Assembly: GCA_002898975.1 (NCBI GenBank)
Contig: BEID01000035.1
Location: 1 to 8,648 of the forward strand
Length of the DNA: 8,648 bases
Source of the DNA: a bacterium HR27
GTDB taxonomy: Bacteria > Chloroflexota > Chloroflexia > Thermomicrobiales > Thermomicrobiaceae
Reading direction: 5' to 3'
Shown: positions 1-6,336 of the stretch, in pieces
How the letters are laid out: the number at the start of each line of letters is the position of its first letter
Numbering within the stretch: position 1 is the stretch's first letter
Program-made: the position numbers and the translations under genes
The notes under the pieces: generated by a model
Told to the model about the DNA's origin: nothing
The model's input: the letters and a program-made list of their open reading frames with translations, nothing else
Database searches by the model: none

Positions 1-681
1 CGCGCTCCGGATGACGACCGAGTGCACGGTGTCCAGTGGGACGGGCACTTCGTGGAGGTACAGCCAGCGGAGAACCAGCGTATGGTTGGCGATCTCGTGC
101 GGATGAACGCGGAGGCTCGCCCAGAGTGCGAGCAGCCAAAGGAGGGCATAGAGCGATATGGCTGCCAGGAGCCAGCGTGCCCAGGTCCAGGGAAGCAGGA
201 CGTGGAAGAGCAGGAGTTCCCCCGGCGTCGTTAGGAGAACGACGAGCAGGAGAAGACCGAGCATCGAACGCTTGCGGTAGGTGAATGACCGGGCTGGAGC
301 CGGAAAGCGGTGCAGCGACCATCGTGCCAGAGTGCCGACGGTACGCAGCTCCAGCACGATGAACCGGGCCAGCTGATCGGGCAGCAGTGCGGACAATACG
401 GCGAGAATCGCTGCACTCCATGACTGGTCGCTGCGGCGGGTCTCACGCAGCGCACGGGTGAGGAGTACGAGGCCGAGTAGCAGAGCAGCAGCTTCGAGCA
501 GTCCAACGAGGACGAGAGCGGCACCGGCCTCCAGGACACCGGTGACGGCGAGGAGGCCGCTCGCGACGACGAGGACCCAGAGGGCTCGCTTGAACCAGTG
601 CACGGGGATACAACGCGGTGCAGGTGTTGCACGCGGTCGAGCCGTTCTGGAGCAGTTGTTTTTGTTTGGGTGGTCGTGCAC
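1..681 (-). CDS. Unrecognised multi-pass membrane protein, C-terminus beyond window
   Basis: The frame reads from a GTG at 681 leftward without a stop to the window edge (227 codons visible). GGAGG lies 8 nt upstream of this GTG, and an in-frame TGA at 699-697 rules out a longer start. After a basic, Pro/Arg-rich N-terminus (about residues 1-30) come two hydrophobic segments (about 33-51 and 54-75), an amphipathic stretch (about 90-120), then two more strong membrane segments (about 138-160 and 165-190). The visible end (about 195-225) alternates hydrophobic and polar residues like beta strands and includes an LxLRW...VPVPLDTVHSV pattern. This recalls the start of bacterial PH-like domains that follow a pair of membrane helices, but that is only a resemblance. 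I do not recognise the family and assign no function. A GTG at 603 is an alternative start but has no comparable ribosome binding site. Competing frames on this strand are Ser/Arg-rich shadows, whereas this one has coherent membrane topology. Confidence 0.72.
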   Translation of the reverse strand, partial: MHDHPNKNNCSRTARPRATPAPRCIPVHWFKRALWVLVVASGLLAVTGVLEAGAALVLVGLLEAAALLLGLVLLTRALRETRRSDQSWSAAILAVLSALLPDQLARFIVLELRTVGTLARWSLHRFPAPARSFTYRKRSMLGLLLLVVLLTTPGELLLFHVLLPWTWARWLLAAISLYALLWLLALWASLRVHPHEIANHTLVLRWLYLHEVPVPLDTVHSVVIRSA

Positions 682-689
682 GACGCGAA

Positions 690-694
690 CCTCC
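690..694 (-). promoter_or_regulatory. Ribosome binding site of the left-edge membrane protein
   Basis: GGAGG on the minus strand is separated by 8 nt from the GTG at 681. The site decides the start, since the only other plausible in-frame GTG (603) lacks such a motif. It sits between the stop of a possible upstream ORF and the start codon. Confidence 0.65.
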
Positions 695-696
695 CG

Positions 697-756
697 TCAC
701 CAGTGTCTGTCCAGCTCTGGCTGGAGCGTGCTGGCGCAGGTCCACTTGCGCTGCAT
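697..756 (-). CDS. Possible 19-residue upstream ORF (leader peptide)
   Basis: ATG at 756 is preceded by GGAGG (plus-strand 767-771) at 10 nt spacing. It opens a short frame ending in TGA at 699-697, 15 nt before the GTG of the membrane protein. The peptide reads MQRKWTCASTLQPELDRHW. It is unlike any leader peptide I recognise and has no run of one amino acid that would suggest attenuation. A chance ORF is possible, since GGAGG followed by ATG can arise randomly. Translation of this frame would end almost on the next ribosome binding site, which could couple the two. Confidence 0.2.
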   Translation of the reverse strand: MQRKWTCASTLQPELDRHW

Positions 757-792
757 TGGAACAAAGCCTCCTAGGCGTGAAACTGCGCCGGT

Positions 793-822
793 TTGACGGT
801 GCTTCGTTCTCTCGACTATACT
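793..822 (+). promoter_or_regulatory. Sigma-70-type promoter for the yqeY operon
   Basis: TTGACG (793-798) and TATACT (817-822) are separated by 18 nt. Each differs from the consensus hexamer (TTGACA, TATAAT) at one position. Transcription would start near 829-830, leaving a leader of about 70 nt before the yqeY start. This is the best promoter match in the window, and it faces the four-gene plus-strand operon. Confidence 0.75.
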
Positions 823-902
823 CCGCCGGAGCCGAGTGGAATGAGGATCGACACGCCGTTTCGCAACCAGGTTCTACACGGTGAATGGACGAGAGGGAAT
901 CC

Positions 903-1370
903 GTGAGTACACTGGCAGAGCGATTACTCGCTGATCTTCAAGAAGCTGTTCGCACCGGCGATGTCACCAGGCGCGAGGTGATCCGGTTCCTGCGCGCCGA
1001 GATCAAGAATCGGGAGATCGACAAGGGGCGGCCATTGACGGACGATGAAATCGTCGAGGTGATTCGCCGCCAGATCAAGATGCGGCGCGAGGCGATCGAG
1101 CAGTTCAGGCAAGGCGGGCGGCAGGACCTGGTCGAGCGCGAGGAAGCGCAGATCAGGGTCCTCGAATCCTACCTGCCGCAGCAGCTCTCGCCCGAAGAAT
1201 TGCTCGATCTGGCCCGAGCTGTGGTTCGGGAAGTCGGTGCGACTGGTCCGCGCGACATGGGGCGGGTGATGCCGGTCCTGCGCGAGCGGGTCGGCCCGCG
1301 CGCCGAAGGGCGAGCCATCGCCGAAGCGGCGCAGCGGGCTCTGGCCGAGGTGGCTGACGCAGCGCGGTGA
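903..1370 (+). CDS. yqeY: GatB/YqeY domain protein
   Basis: This 155-residue protein matches the YqeY family over its full length (usually about 150 residues). It has an N-terminal helical segment with the pattern ...REVIRFLRAEIKNREID..., then LTDDEIVEVIRRQIKMRREAIEQFRQGGR, then VLESYLPQQLSPEEL, and a C-terminal helical part with the GPRDMGRVMPVLRER region. The C-terminal half is related to the tRNA-binding tail of the GatB subunit of Asp/Glu-tRNA amidotransferase. The stand-alone protein is presumed to act in tRNA or amidotransferase function, but its exact role is not settled. I chose GTG at 903 because AGAGGG lies 5 nt upstream and the protein then begins like typical family members. An ATG at 885 would add six residues but has only a weak upstream site. 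It is the first gene behind the promoter at 793-822, and the next gene starts 4 nt after its stop. Confidence 0.93.
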   Translation: MSTLAERLLADLQEAVRTGDVTRREVIRFLRAEIKNREIDKGRPLTDDEIVEVIRRQIKMRREAIEQFRQGGRQDLVEREEAQIRVLESYLPQQLSPEELLDLARAVVREVGATGPRDMGRVMPVLRERVGPRAEGRAIAEAAQRALAEVADAAR

Positions 1371-1374
1371 CATC

Positions 1375-3567
1375 GTGATCGACCGGGGGTGGCGAGCGGC
1401 AGTGCTTTCGCTTCTACGTAGACGGCGTGACTCCTTCACCGCAATCTCGCTCCCGCCCGATCAGCGTGCTCGCGCGTGGCTCCTCTGGCTCGGCGTTATC
1501 GTGCTGTTGTGGCTCCCGATCGCCGTGCTGGTCTACGGGGTCTGGGAGGCGAGCGGGGTCACGCTGCGTCCCGGGCAGATCGCTGATCGGACGATCAAGG
1601 CTCCCTATACGGCGACGTTCGAATCGCAGCTGCTGACCCAGCAAGCCCGGCAGGAGGCGTACGACGATGCCCGCAACATCGTGTTCGTCCGCGATCCGTC
1701 GGTCGAGGCCGCGCAGCTCGATGCATTGAATCGACTGCTCTCGCAGATCGAGGCGATCCGCTCGCAGCGCGGCACTGATCTCCAAGCTGCGACGCAACAA
1801 GCACAGGCTGCTCTGGAAGGGCTGAGCGCGGAGGACGCGCAGCTGCTCGTTAGCCTCTCCGATGCGAGCTGGGGACGGATCGAGGGGGAAGCTCGTCGCC
1901 TGCTGTCGGCTGTTCTGGCGGAAGATGTCCGCTCCGACAACGTGGCGCAGATCAAGGAGCAACTGCCCGATCGCGTGTCCTTAGAGCTGACCGCGGTCGA
2001 GCGGCGGCTCGTCGTCGCGCTGGTGCGGCCATTCATCCGGCCGAACGTGCGCATCGACGAGGAGGCGACGCGGGCAGCACGCGAGGCGGCAGCACAAGCG
2101 GTGCCGCCGGTCATGGTTACCGTGCAGGAGGGTCAGGCGATCGTCCGTGACGGGGATCCGGTGACGCCGGAGGCACTGGAGAAGCTCGAGTACTTCGGGC
2201 TCCTCTCGCCGCGTGAGTCCTGGCCGGAGTTCCTCGGCCTGCTCGCTCTCCTGGCACTGTGGTCGGCTGCCTTCGTGGTGGCGCTGTACCGCTCGATGCA
2301 GCACACGCGCCAGAGTCGCCAGCTCTTGCTGATCGTCAGTTTGGTGGTGCTGACGGTCCTCGCTGGTCGGTTAGTCATCGTCATACCGGAACTCCGCTAC
2401 GCATTCCCGGTTGCGGGCACCGTGATGCTGCTGGCGGTGCTGCTCGATTTCCGGACGGCGACGCTAGCCAGCTGGTTCCTGGCACTGGCGTTGGGCATCC
2501 TCGACGACTTTTCGCTCTTGACCGCGCTGGTCGCCGGTTTCGCCGGACTGGCCGGCGCGGCGGTCGTCTGGCGTGCCGAGCGGACGATGACGTTTTTGTG
2601 GGGTGGCGCTGCCGTCGCCGTGACGACCGCAGCGACCTCGCTGGCTGGTTTGTTCGCACTCGGCGAAACGGTGGTGGATCTCCCGCTCGCCGGGATGGTG
2701 CTGGTGCAAAGCGGGATCAACGGAGTCCTCTCGTCGAGTCTCTGTTTCCTCTCGTTCAGTTTGCTGGGACGGCTCCTGGGCATCACGACGCATCTCCAGC
2801 TGCTCGAGCTGGCTCATCCGACCCAGCCGCTCCTGGCACGGCTGGCGCGCGAGGCACCGGGCACCTACCACCACAGCCTGGTGGTCGGCAACCTGGCCGA
2901 AGCAGCAGCCGAAGCGGTCGGCGCTGACCCGCTCCTGACGAGGGTAGCGGTGCTGTACCACGATATCGGCAAAGTGCTGCACCCGGAACTCTATGTGGAA
3001 AACCAGGCGAACCGCGTGAACGTGCACGATGTACTCGACCCGGTCACGAGCGCTCGCCTCATCAAGGAGCACGTCACCGAGGGCGTGAAGCTCGCCAAGC
3101 GCGCGCGCCTGCCCAAGCCGATCGTCGACATCATCCAGCAGCACCACGGTACGACCCTGATCAAGTACTTTTACGCACAGGCGAAAGAAATGGGACTGCC
3201 GGTCGAAGAGGCGGAGTTCCGGTATCCGGGACCGCGACCGCAATCCAAGGAGGCAGCGATCGTGATGCTGGCCGATAGCGTCGAGGCTGCCGTCCGGGCA
3301 GCAGCACAAGCGGGGAAACTGTACGATCCGAACGACCCGCACGCGACCTCGCGGCGCTTGGCCGAAATCGTCGATCGGGTGATTCGTGAGCGCCTCGAGG
3401 ATGGTCAGCTGGACGAGTCCGACTTGACGCTGCGACAGATCAGTGAAATCCGCCAGGTCTTCCTCTCGTTGCTCGAGGGCGTCTACCATCCGCGTGTCGA
3501 GTATCCGGAAGTCGCCCGCGAGCCCGTTGTGACACCGATCGACGAGCGAGCGGCGGCAGAAGCATGA
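1375..3567 (+). CDS. pgpH: 7TM-HD family cyclic-di-AMP phosphodiesterase (PgpH/YqfF type)
   Basis: This 730-residue membrane protein has the PgpH/YqfF layout and length (family about 710-720). It has one N-terminal membrane helix (about 33-53), an extracytoplasmic 7TMR-HDED-like domain (about 57-280), a block of about seven membrane helices (about 285-470), and a cytoplasmic HD domain from about 490. Visible HD-domain motifs are GTYHHSL (496-502), YHDIGK (528-533, catalytic H529-D530 pair), QQHHGT (588-593) and a late Asp in LADSVEAA (D634), consistent with a complete metal-binding HD set. In Firmicutes these enzymes hydrolyse the second messenger c-di-AMP, and that activity is inferred here by family. 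The GTG start follows the yqeY stop by 4 nt, with GGTGA within that stop region as a weak ribosome site, so translation is probably coupled. The last codon overlaps the ATG of ybeY. Confidence 0.92.
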   Translation: MIDRGWRAAVLSLLRRRRDSFTAISLPPDQRARAWLLWLGVIVLLWLPIAVLVYGVWEASGVTLRPGQIADRTIKAPYTATFESQLLTQQARQEAYDDARNIVFVRDPSVEAAQLDALNRLLSQIEAIRSQRGTDLQAATQQAQAALEGLSAEDAQLLVSLSDASWGRIEGEARRLLSAVLAEDVRSDNVAQIKEQLPDRVSLELTAVERRLVVALVRPFIRPNVRIDEEATRAAREAAAQAVPPVMVTVQEGQAIVRDGDPVTPEALEKLEYFGLLSPRESWPEFLGLLALLALWSAAFVVALYRSMQHTRQSRQLLLIVSLVVLTVLAGRLVIVIPELRYAFPVAGTVMLLAVLLDFRTATLASWFLALALGILDDFSLLTALVAGFAGLAGAAVVWRAERTMTFLWGGAAVAVTTAATSLAGLFALGETVVDLPLAGMVLVQSGINGVLSSSLCFLSFSLLGRLLGITTHLQLLELAHPTQPLLARLAREAPGTYHHSLVVGNLAEAAAEAVGADPLLTRVAVLYHDIGKVLHPELYVENQANRVNVHDVLDPVTSARLIKEHVTEGVKLAKRARLPKPIVDIIQQHHGTTLIKYFYAQAKEMGLPVEEAEFRYPGPRPQSKEAAIVMLADSVEAAVRAAAQAGKLYDPNDPHATSRRLAEIVDRVIRERLEDGQLDESDLTLRQISEIRQVFLSLLEGVYHPRVEYPEVAREPVVTPIDERAAAEA

Positions 3568-4046
3568 GTCGCTCGCGCCTCCGGGTGAGCGTCCGGATCA
3601 GCGAGGGGCTCGGGCGGCCGGTCGCTGTGCGGCGCTTGGCCGATCTCTTGCGCTACGCTGCCGAGCGTGAAGGAGCGAGCGGTGCGGTGAGCGTCTGGGT
3701 CTGCCGGGACGAGGAAATCGCCGAGTTGCACGAGCGTTTTCAGGGTATCCCGGGGCCGACCGACGTGATGAGCTTCCCGGGTGATCCGCCGTACCTCGGT
3801 GACATCGCCGTCTCGGCCGAGACAGCGGCCGAGCAGGCGCGCGAAGCTGGACACTCGATCGGGAGGGAGATCGCCTTCCTGGCGCTGCACGGGTTCTTGC
3901 ATCTCGTCGGCTACGACGATCTCAGCGAGCCCGAACGGGCGCGTATGCTCGCGCGACAGGAGGAGTTGCTCCGTGCCTTCGAAGCGGAACGACCAGGCGC
4001 CTGGGAGCCGAAAGCGCGTCAGTCTCGTTCTCACCGTGAAGAATGA
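3564..4046 (+). CDS. ybeY: Endoribonuclease/rRNA maturation factor YbeY
   Basis: This 160-residue protein has the UPF0054/YbeY signature. It includes VWVCRDEEIAELHERF, then GIPGPTDVMSFPGD (the conserved T-DVLSFP motif), YLGDIAVS, and the metal-site segment HGFLHLVGYDD. The family is a single-strand endoribonuclease with roles in 16S rRNA 3' maturation and ribosome quality control. The usual metal-site pattern is H-x3-H-x5-H. Here the first two His are H109 and H113, but the third position is D119. The ATG overlaps the pgpH stop (ATGA), indicating translational coupling. A 3' tail of about 20 residues after the conserved domain (rich in Arg, Ser and Glu) overlaps the next gene. The identification is firm, but activity with Asp as third ligand is an inference. 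Confidence 0.94.
   Translation: MSRSRLRVSVRISEGLGRPVAVRRLADLLRYAAEREGASGAVSVWVCRDEEIAELHERFQGIPGPTDVMSFPGDPPYLGDIAVSAETAAEQAREAGHSIGREIAFLALHGFLHLVGYDDLSEPERARMLARQEELLRAFEAERPGAWEPKARQSRSHREE
3958..3965 (+). promoter_or_regulatory. Ribosome binding site inside ybeY setting the glycosyltransferase start
   Basis: AGGAGGAG lies within the ybeY coding sequence, 7 nt before the GTG at 3973. It is one of the strongest Shine-Dalgarno matches in the window. It supports a start that overlaps ybeY by 74 nt over the much longer open frame that extends upstream to 3781. Confidence 0.7.
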
Positions 4047-5073
4047 AGCCCCCTCGTTGCCGGATCTGCTCGCCTCGCTCGCACGGCAGACGCGGCAGCC
4101 GGACGAGATCGTGGTCGTCGACGGGGGTTCGCAGGACGACACGGTGGCGCTGCTCGAATGCTGGCGGGATCGTCTCCCGCTCCGGATCATCGTCATGCCG
4201 GGAGCGACGATCGCCGAGGGACGCAACCGCGCGCTCTCCGAAGCGAGGGGTGAGATCGTCGCGGTCACCGATGGCGGTGTCGTCCTGGAGCCGGATTGGC
4301 TCGAACGGCTGGTCGCACCGTTCGAGGGAGACGAGCCGCCCGATGTCGTGAGCGGCTTCTTCGAGGCCGATCCGCGCTCACCGGTCGAGCTGGCACTGGC
4401 GGTCACGACGCTGCCAGACGCGGGCGAGATCGATCCTGCACGCTTCCTTCCCTCGAGCCGATCGGTCGCCTTTCGGCGCAGTCTCTTTCTGGCGGGCCTC
4501 CGCTATCCGGAGTGGCTCGACTACTGCGAGGACGTGGTGTTCGACCTGCGCCTCCAGCGTGCCGGTGCGCGCTTCCGCTTCGAGCCGCGGGCCATCGTCC
4601 ACTACCGCCCGCGACCGACGCTCACGGCCTTCGCGCTGCAGTACTTCCGGTACGCGCGGGGAGACGGGAAAGCAGGGCTCTTCGCGGCCCGGCATGCCGT
4701 TCGCTTTGCGACCTACTGCGTCTTTCTTCCCCTGGTCGTCTGGCTCCGCCGCTGGTGGCTCTTCCTGCTGGCTGGGCTCGGTGCCGCCACTTACCTGCGA
4801 CGGCCCTACCGGCGACTCTGGAGACGGCGAGCCGACTTCCCGCTCGGCTGGACGGCACGTGCGGCAGTGCTGATCCCGCTGGTTCGGCTGATCGGTGACG
4901 GCGCGAAACTCGCGGGCTATCCGGTCGGACTGCTCTGGCGTGCCCGACGGTACGGGCTCAGGCGGACGTGGCGGACGATCCCCGAGCGGGTGCCGCTGCC
5001 TCCCGCAGTGCGAACAGGAAGAACTCCGCAGCCCACAGCGTCACGCGACGGCGGAACTCCTGCGGATGCGTGA
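3973..5073 (+). CDS. Family 2 glycosyltransferase with C-terminal membrane segments
   Basis: This 366-residue protein starts with the GT-A nucleotide-sugar fold: VSLVLTVKNEAPSLPDLLASL, then VVVDGGSQDDT (47-57), a GRNRAL segment, and VTDGGVVLEPDWL around D100, where many relatives have DxD. E186-D187 in DYCEDVVFDLRLQRAG fits the usual catalytic ED motif, and QYFRYARGDGK (223-233) sits where processive or lipid-linked relatives have a Q-x-x-R element. Hydrophobic segments follow (about 241-257, 261-275 and a weaker one at 292-325). The VDGGS form of the first motif recalls ExoA-like GT2 enzymes, so a role in envelope or exopolysaccharide glycan synthesis at the membrane is likely. Donor and acceptor are not predictable. 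It is the last gene of the yqeY operon, overlapping ybeY by 74 nt and the convergent cinA by 116 nt. The last 35 or so residues are Arg/Pro/Thr-rich and look non-conserved. Confidence 0.85.
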   Translation: MPSKRNDQAPGSRKRVSLVLTVKNEAPSLPDLLASLARQTRQPDEIVVVDGGSQDDTVALLECWRDRLPLRIIVMPGATIAEGRNRALSEARGEIVAVTDGGVVLEPDWLERLVAPFEGDEPPDVVSGFFEADPRSPVELALAVTTLPDAGEIDPARFLPSSRSVAFRRSLFLAGLRYPEWLDYCEDVVFDLRLQRAGARFRFEPRAIVHYRPRPTLTAFALQYFRYARGDGKAGLFAARHAVRFATYCVFLPLVVWLRRWWLFLLAGLGAATYLRRPYRRLWRRRADFPLGWTARAAVLIPLVRLIGDGAKLAGYPVGLLWRARRYGLRRTWRTIPERVPLPPAVRTGRTPQPTASRDGGTPADA

Positions 5074-6184
5074 CGAGCGTGTGCTCCCGCTCGCTCGCTC
5101 CCTGTGGCGTCAACAGGACGAATACGGCCTCGCCGGGCGTCCGGTCGACCGTCTCGCTCGCTCCGAACCGTACCGCGATGACGCCCGCGCAGTCGGCGCC
5201 GGTCGCCGCGCGGGCGGCCTGAGCCGACTGGTGCGCGTGTTCGCGCAGCGATGGGCCGGTCGGGAGCGGTTCGGGTAGCACGAGAGCCTGTCGAAGGCAG
5301 TGGGAGGCGGCTGGTTCCTCGGCGAGGAGGGCCGTGAACCGTCCGCCGTTTCCTTGCTCGACGAGCGCCAAACTCCAGCTGGCTGCAGCCAGTGGTTCCA
5401 GGATCGCTGCGCCGAGCGTCGTGTCGTCCGTGCCGTAGACGTGCTGACCGAGGCGCTGATGGATTTCCCGTTCCGTCTCGGCCAGGAGCCGGCGCGCTGT
5501 CGCCTCGTCGTCGGCCTGCACGCTGATGCGGATGTAAACACCGTCGTCCTTGGCGTAGGTAGCCACGCGCGGCATGTTGCGCGTGATCAGGTCGTGCAGC
5601 CGGTCTTCGACCAGCGATTCCCCCAGGCCGATCGTCCTGATCGTGCGGAAGCGGATCACCCCGCCACCGAGTAATGGGAGCAGGCGAGGCACGACCTGCT
5701 CACGCCACATCCGCATCATCTCGCGCGGGACGCCGGGCATGCTGACGATCACGTGCTGGTCGCGCCGGACGAACCAGCCGGGCGCGGTACCGATCGGGTT
5801 GGGGAGCGGTTCGCAGGAGGGGATGCGGTAGGCCTGCTTGACGTTTCGTTCTGGCATGACCAGCCCGCGGGCTGCGAAGAAGGCTCGGATCCGCTCGGCG
5901 AGTTCCGGGTCGACCGTTAGTGGTTCGTCGAGGAGCGTCGCGATCGCTTCGCGGGTGAGGTCGTCCTCGGTGGGCCCGATCCCGCCGGTCGTGACGATCA
6001 GGGTCGCATCCTCCCAGGCTCGCCGCAAGACACGAACGATCGTGTCCAGCTCGTCCCCGACCTGCGTGACCCACTGGAGCCGAATGCCGAGCGAGGCCAA
6101 TTCCTGGGCGAGGAAGGTGGCGTTCGTATCGGTGAGGTGTCCATCGACGAGTTCGGTACCGATCGAGAGGACGACCGCGTCCAT
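4958..6184 (-). CDS. cinA: CinA family protein with degenerate C-terminal domain
   Basis: This 408-residue protein has the length and architecture of CinA (about 400). The N-terminal molybdopterin-binding-like (MoCF) domain spans about 1-170, with VLSIGTELVDG (5-15), VTTGGIGPTEDDLT (64-77), NPIGTAPGW (129-137) and SMPGVPREM (148-156). In characterised CinA proteins this domain has COG1058-type ADP-ribose or related pyrophosphatase activity. A linker domain follows (about 175-255, including GLGES and KDDGVYIRISV). The C-terminal segment (about 258-392) corresponds to the PncC/CinA NMN amidohydrolase domain but reads EQGNGG (276-281) where the family has ESCTGG, so the nucleophilic Ser is replaced by Gln277. 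The downstream YSNxxK segment is not recognisable. ATG at 6184 fits the family N-terminus and has GGAGGAG 10 nt upstream. The frame stays open through the tRNA gene, but that extension is a shadow. An NMN-recycling function is therefore doubtful, while the N-terminal activity is probably intact. Confidence 0.9.
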   Translation of the reverse strand: MDAVVLSIGTELVDGHLTDTNATFLAQELASLGIRLQWVTQVGDELDTIVRVLRRAWEDATLIVTTGGIGPTEDDLTREAIATLLDEPLTVDPELAERIRAFFAARGLVMPERNVKQAYRIPSCEPLPNPIGTAPGWFVRRDQHVIVSMPGVPREMMRMWREQVVPRLLPLLGGGVIRFRTIRTIGLGESLVEDRLHDLITRNMPRVATYAKDDGVYIRISVQADDEATARRLLAETEREIHQRLGQHVYGTDDTTLGAAILEPLAAASWSLALVEQGNGGRFTALLAEEPAASHCLRQALVLPEPLPTGPSLREHAHQSAQAARAATGADCAGVIAVRFGASETVDRTPGEAVFVLLTPQGASEREHTLVTHPQEFRRRVTLWAAEFFLFALREAAAPARGSSATSA

Positions 6185-6201
6185 GGCACTACCGCTCCTC
6201 C

Positions 6202-6240
6202 AGAAGAAACGAGCGAGCAGGGAAGCATCCCTGCTCGCTC
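6202..6240 (-). terminator. Hairpin terminator of tRNA-Arg, within the cinA leader
   Basis: A perfect inverted repeat (arms 6211-6223 and 6228-6240, 13 bp, 4-nt loop) is followed on the minus strand by the T-rich run GTTTCTTCT. This is a rho-independent terminator shape. It lies 6 nt after the tRNA 3' end and immediately before the cinA ribosome binding site (6195-6201). The T-run is interrupted by C, so termination may be partial. Confidence 0.7.
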
Positions 6241-6246
6241 TGCCCG

Positions 6247-6319
6247 TACCCTCGGAGGGATTCGAACCCCCAACCTCTTGGTTCGAAGCCAAGCGCTCTA
6301 TCCCTTGAGCTACGAGGGC
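6247..6319 (-). tRNA. tRNA-Arg (anticodon TCG)
   Basis: The 73-nt minus-strand sequence folds into a full cloverleaf. The acceptor arm is GCCCTCG with CGAGGGT (a G-U pair at 1-72, the rest Watson-Crick). The D stem is GCTC/GAGC, and the anticodon stem is CTTGG/CCAAG around loop CTTCGAA with anticodon TCG (plus strand 6284-6286). There is a 5-nt variable loop, then the T stem GGGGG/CCCTC with loop TTCGAAT, and discriminator A. It reads CGA and, by wobble, other CGN Arg codons. CCA is not encoded (CGG follows), so it must be added after transcription. The gene lies 75 nt downstream of the methyltransferase stop on the same strand and has its own promoter element. Confidence 0.97.
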
Positions 6320-6336
6320 CCACGCCCAGCGTGATT

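Noticed and set aside
231..764. 177-codon minus-strand open frame with a TTG start
   Set aside because: It is Ser/Cys/Arg-rich without any family-like pattern and overlaps the membrane-protein frame that has clear hydrophobic helices, a GTG start and a better-placed ribosome binding site.
2464..3489. 341-codon minus-strand open frame opposite pgpH
   Set aside because: It lies antisense to the well-conserved HD and membrane domains and has no recognisable motif, as expected for the antisense strand of GC-rich codons.
3781..3972. Upstream extension of the glycosyltransferase frame inside ybeY
   Set aside because: The translation is Arg/Ser-rich shadow sequence of ybeY. The strong ribosome binding site at 3958-3965 and the family N-terminus place the start at 3973.
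6211..6240. Hairpin considered as part of an attachment site or repeat element next to the tRNA
   Set aside because: There is no duplicated tRNA 3' segment and no integrase in the window. The hairpin with a T-rich minus-strand tail is fully explained as the tRNA terminator.
6185..6292. 36-codon N-terminal extension of cinA
   Set aside because: It translates the tRNA gene and terminator (the MASNQEVGGSNPSEG peptide is a typical tRNA read-through artefact). The conserved CinA N-terminus begins at 6184 with a ribosome binding site.
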